Assembly (NCBI GenBank): GCA_963720735.1
Contig: CAVRGL010000008.1
Coordinates: forward strand, 124,001 to 188,000
Origin: JBBRHQ01 sp963720735
GTDB lineage: Bacteria > Actinomycetota > Thermoleophilia > Solirubrobacterales > 70-9
Reading direction: 5' to 3'
Length of the DNA: 64,000 bases
Shown here: positions 1 to 7,508 of the stretch, one piece after another
Layout: each line of letters begins with the position of its first letter
Position numbering within the stretch: the first letter of the stretch is position 1
Notes under the pieces: model-generated
What the model was told of the DNA's origin: nothing
Databases searched by the model: none
Seen by the model: only the letters and a program-made list of their open reading frames with translations
Made by a program: the position numbers and the translations under genes

Positions 1-1
1 G

Positions 2-373
2 CCGGAGTTCGAGGAGGAGCTGCTGGAGACGCGCGAGGAGGTCGGCGGCGACGAGGAGGACGGCGAGTTCAATCCCGACCAGGACGACCTGCTCGAGGAG
101 GCGATCCGCCTGGTCGTGCAGACCGAGACGGCCTCGGTCTCGATGATCCAGCGCCGTCTGCGGGTCGGCTACACGCGGGCCGGACGGCTGATCGACATGC
201 TCGAGCGCCGCGGAGTGATCTCCGGGTATGAGGGATCGAAGCCCCGCCAGGTGCTGATCACCGAAGCGGACCTGCCCCGGGTTCTCGGGGGGCCGGGACC
301 GGTTCCTCCCGGCGGGCAGGCCGGGGCGCCGGACGCGGCGGTCGAGCCGGTCGCGAACGCGAACGACGCCTGA
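2..373 (+). CDS. ftsK: FtsK/SpoIIIE DNA translocase, C-terminal end (partial)
   Basis: The frame is open from the window edge to a TGA at 371-373, so only the last ~123 residues are present. An acidic linker leads into DDLLEEAIRLVVQTETASVS and then MIQRRLRVGYTRAGRLIDML and RRGVISGYEGSKPRQVLI, which is the winged-helix gamma domain. In FtsK this domain reads the KOPS sites that orient translocation of the chromosome through the division septum; the ATPase motor lies outside the window. A Pro/Ala-rich tail follows the gamma domain. The assignment is firm although the motor is not visible. Confidence 0.93.
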   Translation, partial: PEFEEELLETREEVGGDEEDGEFNPDQDDLLEEAIRLVVQTETASVSMIQRRLRVGYTRAGRLIDMLERRGVISGYEGSKPRQVLITEADLPRVLGGPGPVPPGGQAGAPDAAVEPVANANDA

Positions 374-420
374 GCGCGCCTGGGGGCGCCGATCGAGCCG
401 CCGTGGGCGCCCTCGCGTAG

Positions 421-426
421 GACAAT
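421..426 (+). promoter_or_regulatory. Possible -10 box (GACAAT) for the rodZ-like gene
   Basis: GACAAT ends 9 nt before the ATG and no Shine-Dalgarno sequence intervenes. It deviates from the TANNNT boxes seen elsewhere in the window, so this is a weaker call. Confidence 0.35.
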
Positions 427-435
427 GGGACCCTG

Positions 436-1206
436 ATGTCACCGCTTGAGACCGCGATCGGAGCAACTCTGCGCGACACCCGCGCCCGGCGCAGGATCGA
501 CCTCACGCAGGTCGAGTCGGAGACCAAGATCCGGGTGCGATACCTGCGCGCTCTCGAGAACGAGGAGTGGGACGTGCTCCCCGGCGGCGCCTATACCCGC
601 AGCTTCATCCGCACCTACGCGACCTTTCTCGGCCTCGACGGGGAGAGGCTGGCCGACACCTACCGGCGCGAATACGAGCAGACCGCTGCCGAGCGCCCCT
701 CTCGCCACGAGCCGGTCCCGGCGCCGAGGCCGCCCGGGAGCGGCGGGGGCGGTGGCATCTCGAAGGTCGTGATCGCCGGGTTGATCTCGGTCGCGCTGAT
801 CGTGATCCTGATCGTCATCGGCCTGGTCAGTGGCGGCTCGGAGAACAGCCAGCCGGCGACCTCCGCCAAGAAGGACCGCGGGCACGGCGGCAAGGTCGTG
901 CAGAAGCAGGCCCACCAGGCGTCCGGGGTGACGCTGCGGCTGATCGCCGAGGCCGACGTGTGGGTCTGCTTGGTCAACGCCAAGGGCAACAACCTGATCG
1001 CGGGGGAGATCCTCACCGCCGGCACCCGGACCCGCCATTACCGCTCCGGTAGCTTCACGGTCTCCTTTGGCAACGGCTCGGTGCGGATGCAGGTGAACGG
1101 AAAGCAGGCTCAGCTTGAGAGCACTCCCAACCCGATCGGCTACCGGGTTGCGCCCGGTGGCCGCGTTCAGCCGCTTTCGGGAAGCGCCAGGCCGACCTGC
1201 CAGTGA
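436..1206 (+). CDS. RodZ-like membrane protein with N-terminal helix-turn-helix
   Basis: This 256-residue protein has an N-terminal Cro/HTH_25-type helix-turn-helix (about residues 3-75, including TQVESETKIRVRYLRALENE), a Pro/Gly linker, one transmembrane segment (about 111-132, VVIAGLISVALIVILIVIGL) and an extracytoplasmic DUF4115-like beta domain. In RodZ the HTH domain binds MreB and couples the cytoskeleton to wall elongation. The gene sits between ftsK and cinA as in many actinobacteria, and its TGA overlaps the GTG of cinA by 4 nt, so the two are probably co-transcribed. No MreB gene is in the window, so a shape-determining role is inferred. Confidence 0.85.
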   Translation: MSPLETAIGATLRDTRARRRIDLTQVESETKIRVRYLRALENEEWDVLPGGAYTRSFIRTYATFLGLDGERLADTYRREYEQTAAERPSRHEPVPAPRPPGSGGGGGISKVVIAGLISVALIVILIVIGLVSGGSENSQPATSAKKDRGHGGKVVQKQAHQASGVTLRLIAEADVWVCLVNAKGNNLIAGEILTAGTRTRHYRSGSFTVSFGNGSVRMQVNGKQAQLESTPNPIGYRVAPGGRVQPLSGSARPTCQ

Positions 1207-2498
1207 GCCAGGCCGCAGACCCGGTCCGGGCGGGGATCCTGGTCACCGGGACCGAGGTGCTGAGCGGGCGGGTCACCGATCGCAACGGCCCCTGGATCTC
1301 CGAGAGGCTCGGGGAGCTCGGGGTCGAGGTCTCCCAGATCCTGATCGTCGGTGACCGCCCCGAGGATCTCGAGGCGGCGCTGCGCTTCATGGCGGCCGAG
1401 GGGATGGACCTGATCGTCACCTCGGGCGGGTTGGGGCCGACCGCCGATGACCTCACCGCCGAGGTGGTCGGTCGCTTCGCAGGGCGCAAGATGGTCCTCG
1501 ACGAGGAGATGGAGGAGAAGATCGCGGCGATCCTCCGCGCTTTCGCCAGCCGCTGGCGGCGGTTCGACACCGAGGCGATCCTCGCCGCCAACCGCAAGCA
1601 GGCGATGATCCCGGAGGGCTCGACGGCGCTCGACCCGGAAGGGACCGCCCCCGGCCTCGTCGTTCCCGCCGGCGACTCCGTGGTGGTCGTCCTTCCGGGG
1701 CCGCCTCGCGAGCTGCAGCCGATGTGGGTGCGGGCGATCGATTCGGCTCCCGTGCAGGAGGTCCTCGGCCGGGCGACCTCGCTGAGCGGCTACACGTTGC
1801 GGATGTTCGGGGTTCCGGAGTCGGAGATCGCCCGCAGCCTGGTCGAGATCGAGTCGGCGGGGACCGCGCTCGACGCGGTCGAGATCACCACCTGTCTGCG
1901 GCGCGGGGAGATCGAGATCGACGTCCGCTGGCGCGAGGAGGCCGCCGCCGAGGCGGAGGCGGTCAAGCAGGGCCTGATCGAGCGTCACAGCCGATACCTG
2001 TTCAGCGAGGACGGCACGACGATCGACGAGATCGTCGCCGACCTTCTTCGCGGCCACCGGCTGGGCCTGGCGGAGTCATGCAGCGGCGGCCAGATGGCCT
2101 CGCGGATCACCTCGAGGCCGGGCGCCTCGGATTACTTCGCCGGCAGCGCCGTCACCTACTCCAACCAGGCCAAGGTGACGATGCTGGGCGTCGACCCGGA
2201 GCTGATCGAGCGCCACGGTGCGGTCTCGCCGGAGGTCGCCGAGGCGATGGCGATCGGCGCTCTGGAGCGCTTCGAGGCCGACGTCGCGGTATCGATCACC
2301 GGGATCGCCGGCCCCGACGGGGGCAGCGAGGAAAAGCCGGTCGGCTATGTCTGCTTCAACGCCCGTCTCGCCGACGGCACGGCCCTGGCCCGGGACCCGG
2401 TGATTCCCGGTGGGCGCGACGACATCCGCGAGCGCTCCAGCCTGGTCGGCCTGCACCTGCTTCGCACTCTGCTCGGGCCCGCGGACTCGCCGATCTGA
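1203..2498 (+). CDS. cinA: CinA: NMN deamidase / competence-damage family protein
   Basis: The 431-residue product has both CinA domains. The N-terminal molybdopterin-binding-like domain (about 1-175) carries SGGLGPTADDLTAE, and the C-terminal PncC-like amidase domain (about 270-425) carries ESCSGGQMASRI, GSAVTYSNQAK and SITGIAGPDGGSEEKPVG. In characterised homologues the C-terminal domain deamidates nicotinamide mononucleotide for NAD recycling and the N-terminal domain is a pyrophosphatase. The GTG start at 1203 overlaps the preceding stop codon as GTGA. The gene is followed by two palindromic repeats and a convergent gene, whereas thpR-recA often follows directly in related clusters. Confidence 0.95.
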   Translation: MSQAADPVRAGILVTGTEVLSGRVTDRNGPWISERLGELGVEVSQILIVGDRPEDLEAALRFMAAEGMDLIVTSGGLGPTADDLTAEVVGRFAGRKMVLDEEMEEKIAAILRAFASRWRRFDTEAILAANRKQAMIPEGSTALDPEGTAPGLVVPAGDSVVVVLPGPPRELQPMWVRAIDSAPVQEVLGRATSLSGYTLRMFGVPESEIARSLVEIESAGTALDAVEITTCLRRGEIEIDVRWREEAAAEAEAVKQGLIERHSRYLFSEDGTTIDEIVADLLRGHRLGLAESCSGGQMASRITSRPGASDYFAGSAVTYSNQAKVTMLGVDPELIERHGAVSPEVAEAMAIGALERFEADVAVSITGIAGPDGGSEEKPVGYVCFNARLADGTALARDPVIPGGRDDIRERSSLVGLHLLRTLLGPADSPI

Positions 2499-2502
2499 GG
2501 AT

Positions 2503-2560
2503 CCACTTGCGGCGGCTTCGCCGCCTCACATCCCTGTGCCGGCGCTAACACCGCGCCGGC
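2503..2560. repeat. Two-stem palindromic repeat, copy A
   Basis: The unit has a first hairpin GGCGGC-TTC-GCCGCC, a spacer containing CCTGTGCC, and a second hairpin GCCGGCGC-TAACACC-GCGCCGGC. It lies between the converging ends of cinA and the alpha/beta hydrolase. Close copies are at 2571-2628 and 17642-17701. It could end transcription from both sides, but there is no U-tract. Confidence 0.85.
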
Positions 2561-2570
2561 ATTGACGGAA

Positions 2571-2628
2571 CCACCTGCGGCGGCTGCGCCGCCTTGCATG
2601 CCTGTGCCGGCGCTGACAACGCGCCGGA
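2571..2628. repeat. Two-stem palindromic repeat, copy B
   Basis: A direct tandem copy of the preceding unit at a 68-nt period. The stems are GGCGGC-TGC-GCCGCC and GCCGGCGC-TGACAAC-GCGCCGG. Loop bases differ from copy A while the stems are kept. Confidence 0.85.
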
Positions 2629-2638
2629 AATGCCGCGT

Positions 2639-3508
2639 TCAGCCGAGGTGGGCGAGGGCGCGCTCGGCGACCAGCTCCGGCTGCTCGTTGACGAGGAAGT
2701 GACCGGCGTCCCCGACCAGCTCGACCTTGAGGCGGTCGGCGTGGGCCTCGTAGCCGCTGCTGACGAGGCGATGGGAGATCATCACGTCCCTGCGCCCGAA
2801 CAGCAGCAGGGTGGGCACGGTGAGGCGCGCTTCCGTGAAGGTGCCCCGGAAGGCGTCGAGGAAGGAGGCGACGTAGCTGCGGTAGAGCGCCTGGGTGACA
2901 TGGACCCGGGAGGGCGCTGAGAGCATGGTCGCGTAGTCATCCACCTCCTTGGGCGTGAAGGGATCGCCCGGATTGAAGCGCTGGAGCCGGCCGCGGGCGA
3001 ATCCGCGCCGCATCAAAGAGGGCCCGAGTGGGGAGGCGTTGAGGAAGGCGTACCAGCTGCGCCAGAGCTGGTCGAGGCTCTGCGGGCCGACGGGCGGCCA
3101 CGGGTGTGGCGTGCTGCAGGCGAGGATCGCGCCGATCCTCCCGGGGTGAGCGATTCCGAGCAGGATGGAGGTGAAGCCGCCCCAGTCGTGCCCGATCACG
3201 TCCGCCCGCTCGATCCCGAGCGCGTCGAGCAGGGCAATCTGATCGGAGGCGAAGGTGAGCGGGTCATAGCCCTCGCCCGGTGCATCGGTCCAGCCGAAGC
3301 CGCGCAGGTCGGGGGCGATCAGGCGGTAGGAGTCGCCCAGCAGCCCGATCGTGCGGCGCCACATCAGGTGGTTCTGCGGCCAGCCGTGGAGGAGGAGGAC
3401 GGGGCGGCCCTCGCCCGCCTCGGCGTAATGGATGCGAAGCCCGCCGGCGACGACGTGGCGCTGCTCGGCGCCCTCGATCGCAGGGGGTCGCTCCGGGATC
3501 CGCGTCAC
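2639..3508 (-). CDS. Alpha/beta-fold hydrolase, epoxide hydrolase / haloalkane dehalogenase-like
   Basis: The 289-residue protein shows the oxyanion-hole motif LLHGWPQNHLMWR, the nucleophile elbow VIGHDWGG with Asp as nucleophile (G-x-D-x-G), a lid region and a C-terminal GDAGHFLVNEQPE carrying the catalytic His. Asp at the elbow is typical of epoxide hydrolases and dehalogenases rather than lipases; the substrate is unknown. I choose the GTG at 3508 because it lies 7 nt after a TACACT box on the minus strand and just before the conserved fold; a longer open frame upstream is low-complexity. The gene is inverted relative to cinA and thpR, with repeats at its 3' end. Confidence 0.87.
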   Translation of the reverse strand: MTRIPERPPAIEGAEQRHVVAGGLRIHYAEAGEGRPVLLLHGWPQNHLMWRRTIGLLGDSYRLIAPDLRGFGWTDAPGEGYDPLTFASDQIALLDALGIERADVIGHDWGGFTSILLGIAHPGRIGAILACSTPHPWPPVGPQSLDQLWRSWYAFLNASPLGPSLMRRGFARGRLQRFNPGDPFTPKEVDDYATMLSAPSRVHVTQALYRSYVASFLDAFRGTFTEARLTVPTLLLFGRRDVMISHRLVSSGYEAHADRLKVELVGDAGHFLVNEQPELVAERALAHLG

Positions 3509-3515
3509 CCTGGCG

Positions 3516-3521
3516 AGTGTA
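3516..3521 (-). promoter_or_regulatory. Leaderless -10 box TACACT for the alpha/beta hydrolase
   Basis: On the minus strand TACACT ends 7 nt before the GTG at 3508, with no Shine-Dalgarno sequence between them. Confidence 0.6.
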
Positions 3522-3573
3522 AGGATTGACGGTTCCGGGACATTGCGGGATTGCGCCGCGGGTCGCCGCCGCC

Positions 3574-3579
3574 TAGTTT
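3574..3579 (+). promoter_or_regulatory. Leaderless -10 box TAGTTT for thpR-recA-recX
   Basis: TAGTTT ends 8 nt before the ATG of thpR. It is the only recognisable promoter before the thpR-recA-recX run, and no LexA-type operator is seen around it. Confidence 0.6.
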
Positions 3580-3587
3580 GAGCGGCG

Positions 3588-4199
3588 ATGAGCGACTCCA
3601 CCGAGACGAGCCGGCCAGCGCGCCTGTTCCTGGCGCTGGAGCTGCCCGGCGAGGTGAGGGCGGGTATCGCCCGCTGGGGGAAGCGGGAGCTGCGCGACCC
3701 AGCGCTCCGAAGGGTTCCGGAGGAGGCGCTGCACATCACCCTCATCTTCCTCGGGAACACGCCGCCCGAGCGGATCCGGCGGATCGCCGCGGTGCTGCTC
3801 CGGCTTGAGGGAGCGGCACCGCGGATCGAGCTCTCGGCCGAGCCGGTGGTGCTCCCCCGGCGGCGCCCGCCGGGGCTGTACGCGCTCGAGGCCCGCTCCG
3901 GGCGGGTCGAGGAGATCGAATCGGCGCTGTCGGGGGCACTCGCGGAAGCCGGGCTGCACGAGCCCGAACAGCGCCGCTTCTTCCCGCACGTGACCGTGGC
4001 GCGGGTGCGCCGCGGGAAGAGGAGGCGCGGAAAGCCGTTGAAGGTCGCGCGACCGCCGGGGCCGCTGCCGAAGTCGCTGCTGCGGCCTTTCCATGCCGTC
4101 CGGGTCGCTCTCTACCTTTCGTCTTTCCGGCCGGGCGGCGTGGAGTATTTGCCGCTGGCGCAAGTCGAGTTGCCCTCAGGTGAGGCAGCGGTGAGGTGA
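3588..4199 (+). CDS. thpR: RNA 2',3'-cyclic phosphodiesterase (2'-5' RNA ligase family)
   Basis: The 203-residue protein has the two HxT motifs of the 2H phosphoesterase superfamily: H49-I-T51 in ALHITLIFLGNTPP and H134-V-T136 in FFPHVTVARV. These residues catalyse hydrolysis of 2',3'-cyclic RNA ends and, in vitro, reversible 2'-5' ligation. The gene ends 4 nt before recA, so it is probably in an operon with recA and recX. The Arg/Lys-rich stretch after the second motif (RRGKRRRGKPLK) could favour RNA binding. The cellular substrate is unknown. Confidence 0.93.
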   Translation: MSDSTETSRPARLFLALELPGEVRAGIARWGKRELRDPALRRVPEEALHITLIFLGNTPPERIRRIAAVLLRLEGAAPRIELSAEPVVLPRRRPPGLYALEARSGRVEEIESALSGALAEAGLHEPEQRRFFPHVTVARVRRGKRRRGKPLKVARPPGPLPKSLLRPFHAVRVALYLSSFRPGGVEYLPLAQVELPSGEAAVR

Positions 4200-4203
4200 A
4201 GAG

Positions 4204-5349
4204 ATGGCTGAAGCGAAGAAAGCGGCTTTGAAGGACGCCTCGAAGGAGGCGAAGGCGAAGGAAGCGGCCCTCGACGCCGCCGTCACCCAGATAGACCGCC
4301 AGTTCGGCGCGGGCTCGCTGATGAAGCTCGGCGACGACTCGGCGATCCAGATCGAGGCGATCCCGACCGGTTCGCTGGCCCTCGACCTTGCGCTCGGGAT
4401 CGGCGGCGTTCCCCGGGGGCGGATCGTCGAGGTGTTCGGGCCGGAGTCCTCGGGGAAGACGACCCTCGTCTACCACATCATCGCCGAGGCTCAGGCGCGC
4501 GGCGGGATCTGCGCCTTCGTCGACACCGAGCACGCGATCGACCCGATCTACGCGCGGCGGATCGGTGTCGACACCGACGAGCTCCTGGTCTCCCAGCCCG
4601 ACTACGGCGAGCAGGCGCTGGAGATCGTCGACGTCCTGGTGCGCTCCGGCGCCATCGACATCGTCGCGATCGACTCCGTCGCCGCCCTCACCCCGCGGGC
4701 GGAGCTCGAGGGGCAGATGGGGGAGACCCAGGTCGGCCTCCAGGCGAGGCTGATGTCGCAGGCTCTGCGGAAGCTGGCGGGGAACCTCAACCGAGCCAAT
4801 ACCGTCTGCCTGTTCACCAACCAGATCCGGGAGAAGATCGGCGTCCAGTTCGGCTCCCCCGAGACGCAGCCGGGAGGGCGGGCGCTGAAGTTCTACTCCT
4901 CCCAGCGGCTCGACATCCGCCGGATCGAGACCCTCAAGGAGGGCACCGAGGCGGTCGGCAACCGGGTCCGGGTGAAAGTGGTCAAGAACAAGGTCGCCTC
5001 ACCCTTCCGCCTGGCCGAGTTCGACATCGAGTACGGCCAGGGGATCTCCAAGGAAGGGAGCCTGATCGACCTCGGGATGGAGCACGACCTGGTGCAGAAG
5101 TCGGGCTCGTTCTTCTCCTACGGGGAGCTGAGGCTGGGGCAGGGGCGGAACAACGTCAAGCAGTACCTGGCCGAGAACCCGGAGATAGCCGCCGAGATCG
5201 AGCGGAAGATCCTCGACGCGCTCGGGATCGAGCGCGGGGCTGCCGCGATCGAGGCGGCCTCCGGCTCCGTCGAAGCGGCCGGCGGGGACGGGGCGCCCGC
5301 CGAGGACGGGGCGCCCGCCGAGGAGGCGGTGGCGAAGAAGGCCGCCTGA
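4204..5349 (+). CDS. recA: RecA recombinase
   Basis: This is a full-length 381-residue RecA. It has the Walker A motif GPESSGKTT (about residues 79-87), a Walker B region ending in VAIDSVAAL, the conserved LMSQALRKL segment, TVCLFTNQIREKIGVQFGSP and GGRALKFYSSQRLDIRR. It forms the filament for homologous recombination and SOS induction. The N-terminal 25 residues are Lys/Ala-rich, and the acidic C-terminal tail contains an exact 18-bp tandem duplication (5287-5304 and 5305-5322) encoding DGAPAE twice. The ATG is preceded by a purine-rich ribosome-binding site (GAGGTGAAGAG), as expected inside an operon. Confidence 0.98.
   Translation: MAEAKKAALKDASKEAKAKEAALDAAVTQIDRQFGAGSLMKLGDDSAIQIEAIPTGSLALDLALGIGGVPRGRIVEVFGPESSGKTTLVYHIIAEAQARGGICAFVDTEHAIDPIYARRIGVDTDELLVSQPDYGEQALEIVDVLVRSGAIDIVAIDSVAALTPRAELEGQMGETQVGLQARLMSQALRKLAGNLNRANTVCLFTNQIREKIGVQFGSPETQPGGRALKFYSSQRLDIRRIETLKEGTEAVGNRVRVKVVKNKVASPFRLAEFDIEYGQGISKEGSLIDLGMEHDLVQKSGSFFSYGELRLGQGRNNVKQYLAENPEIAAEIERKILDALGIERGAAAIEAASGSVEAAGGDGAPAEDGAPAEEAVAKKAA
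5287..5322 (+). repeat. 18-bp tandem duplication in the recA 3' end
   Basis: Two identical, adjacent 18-nt units starting GACGGGGCGC and ending GAG encode DGAPAE twice in the disordered C-terminal tail of RecA. Exact identity suggests a recent slippage event. Confidence 0.8.
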
Positions 5350-5353
5350 GGCG

Positions 5354-5809
5354 GTGGCCGCGGAGGAGCCGCTGTCGCTCGCCATCGGGGCGCTTGCCCG
5401 CAAGGAGCGGAGCGTCACCGAGCTGAGCGGCTGGTTGCGGCGGCGGGGGGCCGGGGAGGCGGAGATCGCCGACGTCGTCGACCATCTGGTCTCGGCCGGC
5501 GCTCTCGACGACGAGCGTTTCGCCCGCCGATTTGCCGAGGACAAGCGCGCCCTCGCGGGGTGGGGACGGGAGCGGATCGCTGCGGCGCTGAGGGAGCGAG
5601 GCGTCTGCGAGGCCGACGTCGAGACCGCGATCTCGGCCGAGGACTCCGAGCAGGAGCTGGAACGGGCCGTCGGAGTGCTCGAGGAGCGCGGAGCCGAGAT
5701 CGGCGACGATCGTGCCCGAAACCGCGCCCTGGGGCTTCTGGTGCGGCGCGGCTTCGATTCCGACACCGCGTATGAGGCGATCAGGCGGGCCGGCGCCGCT
5801 CACGGCTGA
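5354..5809 (+). CDS. recX: Regulatory protein RecX
   Basis: The 151-residue protein directly follows recA and has the three-repeat helical RecX architecture, seen in ERSVTELSGWLRRRG, ALDDERFARRFAEDK, RIAAALRERGV and LLVRRGFDSDTAYEAI. RecX binds the RecA filament and limits its extension and activity. The GTG start at 5354 lies 4 nt after the recA stop. The position and fold agree well with other actinobacteria. Confidence 0.94.
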   Translation: MAAEEPLSLAIGALARKERSVTELSGWLRRRGAGEAEIADVVDHLVSAGALDDERFARRFAEDKRALAGWGRERIAAALRERGVCEADVETAISAEDSEQELERAVGVLEERGAEIGDDRARNRALGLLVRRGFDSDTAYEAIRRAGAAHG

Positions 5810-5868
5810 GGCAAGGCCGGGCTCGGCACGGGGTGCGACCGAAATTCGGCCCGAGAACGCGGCCCGAG

Positions 5869-5897
5869 TTGGCGCGGCTTGCGCACGGTACTAACCT
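5869..5897 (+). promoter_or_regulatory. Promoter of rny (-35 TTGGCG, 17-nt spacer, -10 TAACCT)
   Basis: TTGGCG at 5869-5874 and TAACCT at 5892-5897 are separated by 17 nt. Transcription would begin near 5904, about 104 nt before the rny ATG. This gene therefore has a leader and a Shine-Dalgarno sequence, unlike most first genes here. The rest of the 198-nt gap between recX and rny shows nothing I recognise. Confidence 0.55.
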
Positions 5898-6007
5898 AGA
5901 GAGCGAGGCACAGGCCTTATTTGACTGAAAGTTGAGCGCCGCGACGCGGCGATGAAAATGCGGTCGCAAACCCGCCGGATCCGGGAGCGCGGCCGGGAGA
6001 GGAACAG

Positions 6008-7489
6008 ATGGAGATCCGGTCTTGGCTGCCGCCGTGGATCCGGTCGCGCCCCGAAGAGGCGACCGCTGACTCGAACGGGTCCGGTCCGCGAGAGGAGGTC
6101 GATGCGCGGGCGGTCGAGCCCGCCGAGGCGCCGGAGGCGGAGCCCGCCGCGGATCAGGACGGCCTGCATTCCGAGCTGCGGACCCGGCGGGAGGAGATCG
6201 TCCGCATGGAGGAGCGGGCGCTGCGGCAGATGGAGTCGGTCGAGACCCAGCTGCGCGAGCTCGAGCGGCGCCGTGACGCCCTCGAGGACCGGGAGCGAAA
6301 CCTCGAGACCGAGCTCGAGGCACTCTCTGCAGCGAAGCGCCGGCAGCTGCTGGAGCTGGAGCGGGTCGCGGGCCTCAGCGCAGCCCAGGCGCGGCAGATC
6401 CTCCTCAAGGAGGTCGAGGACGAGGCGCGCCGGCAGGCGGGTCTGACCCTGCGCAGGATCGAGGAGGAGACGAAGCTGGAGGCCGAGCGGCGGGCCCGCG
6501 GGATCCTCGCCGTCTCGATGCAACGGCTTGCGGCGACCCAGGCCGGGGAGTCGACGACCAGGCTGGTGCAGCTTCCCAACGACGAGATGAAGGGCCGTGT
6601 GATCGGCCGCGACGGGCGAAACATCCGCGCTCTCGAGAACCTCACCGGCGTCGATTTCATCATCGACGAGACGCCCTCGGCGGTCCTGCTGTCGAGCTTC
6701 GACGGGGTCCGCCGTGAGATCGCCCGTCTCACATTGGAGAAGCTGATCGCCGACGGCCGCATCCATCCGGCCCGCTGCGAGGAGGCCTACCAGCAGTCCC
6801 GCGAGGAGATCGAGGACAGGATCGTCGAGGCGGCGGAGAAGGCCCTGCTCGAGGCGCGGATCACCGGAGTCCATCCGGAGCTGGTCCGGGTGCTGGGCAG
6901 GCTCAAGTTCCGAACCAGCTACGGGCAGAACGTCCTCGACCACTTGGTCGAGTGCTCGCAGATCGCGGCCCTGATGGCAGCCGAGCTGGGCGCCTCGGCC
7001 GAGGTGGCCCGCAGGGCGGCGATGCTTCACGACATCGGCAAGGCCGTCAGCCACGAGGTCGAGGGGACCCACGCCGTGGTCGGCGCCCGGCTGGCGCGCC
7101 GCTACGACGAGCCCGAGGCGGTCGCGCACGCGATCGAGTCCCACCACAACGAGGTCGAGCCGCGCACGGTGGAGGCGGTGATCGTGCAGGCGGCCGATGC
7201 GCTCTCCGGGGCGCGACCCGGGGCACGCGGCGAGTCGCTGGAGCAGTACGTGAGCCGGCTCCGGGACCTCGAGGAGATCGCCCAGCGCCACTCCGGCGTC
7301 GAGAAGGTCTATGCGATGCAGGCGGGCCGCGAGATCCGGGTGATCGTCGACCCGGGAGAGGTCGACGACGAGATGGCGGCGCTGATCTCCCACGAGATCG
7401 CCACCGCGGTCGAGCGTGAGATGGAGTACCCCGGCCGGATCAAGATCACGGTGATCCGGGAGAGCCGGGCGACGACCTACGCCAAGTAG
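6008..7489 (+). CDS. rny: Ribonuclease Y, apparently without a transmembrane anchor
   Basis: The 493-residue product has a long charged coiled coil (about 55-190), a KH domain (GRVIGRDGRNIRALE), an HD domain with MLHDIGKA and ESHHNEVEP, and the conserved C-terminal RIKITVIRESR. RNase Y is the endonuclease that initiates mRNA turnover and is normally tethered to the membrane by an N-terminal helix. Here the first 50 residues are hydrophilic except for MEIRSWLPPWIRS, and the in-frame sequence upstream of the ATG adds no hydrophobic helix. A GAGAGG ribosome-binding site precedes the ATG. The protein may be soluble or held by the short amphipathic N terminus. Confidence 0.95.
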   Translation: MEIRSWLPPWIRSRPEEATADSNGSGPREEVDARAVEPAEAPEAEPAADQDGLHSELRTRREEIVRMEERALRQMESVETQLRELERRRDALEDRERNLETELEALSAAKRRQLLELERVAGLSAAQARQILLKEVEDEARRQAGLTLRRIEEETKLEAERRARGILAVSMQRLAATQAGESTTRLVQLPNDEMKGRVIGRDGRNIRALENLTGVDFIIDETPSAVLLSSFDGVRREIARLTLEKLIADGRIHPARCEEAYQQSREEIEDRIVEAAEKALLEARITGVHPELVRVLGRLKFRTSYGQNVLDHLVECSQIAALMAAELGASAEVARRAAMLHDIGKAVSHEVEGTHAVVGARLARRYDEPEAVAHAIESHHNEVEPRTVEAVIVQAADALSGARPGARGESLEQYVSRLRDLEEIAQRHSGVEKVYAMQAGREIRVIVDPGEVDDEMAALISHEIATAVEREMEYPGRIKITVIRESRATTYAK

Positions 7490-7508
7490 GCGCGGCTGGC
7501 GGAGAACC

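Noticed and set aside
1167..2057. Long open frames antisense to cinA, rny, the secreted hydrolases and others
   Set aside because: High GC removes stop codons from the other frames. These frames have no recognisable domain, biased composition and no promoter, while the opposite strand has a clear gene.
3500..4210. A LexA/SOS operator for recA
   Set aside because: No GAAC-N4-GTTC-like site is visible before thpR or recA.
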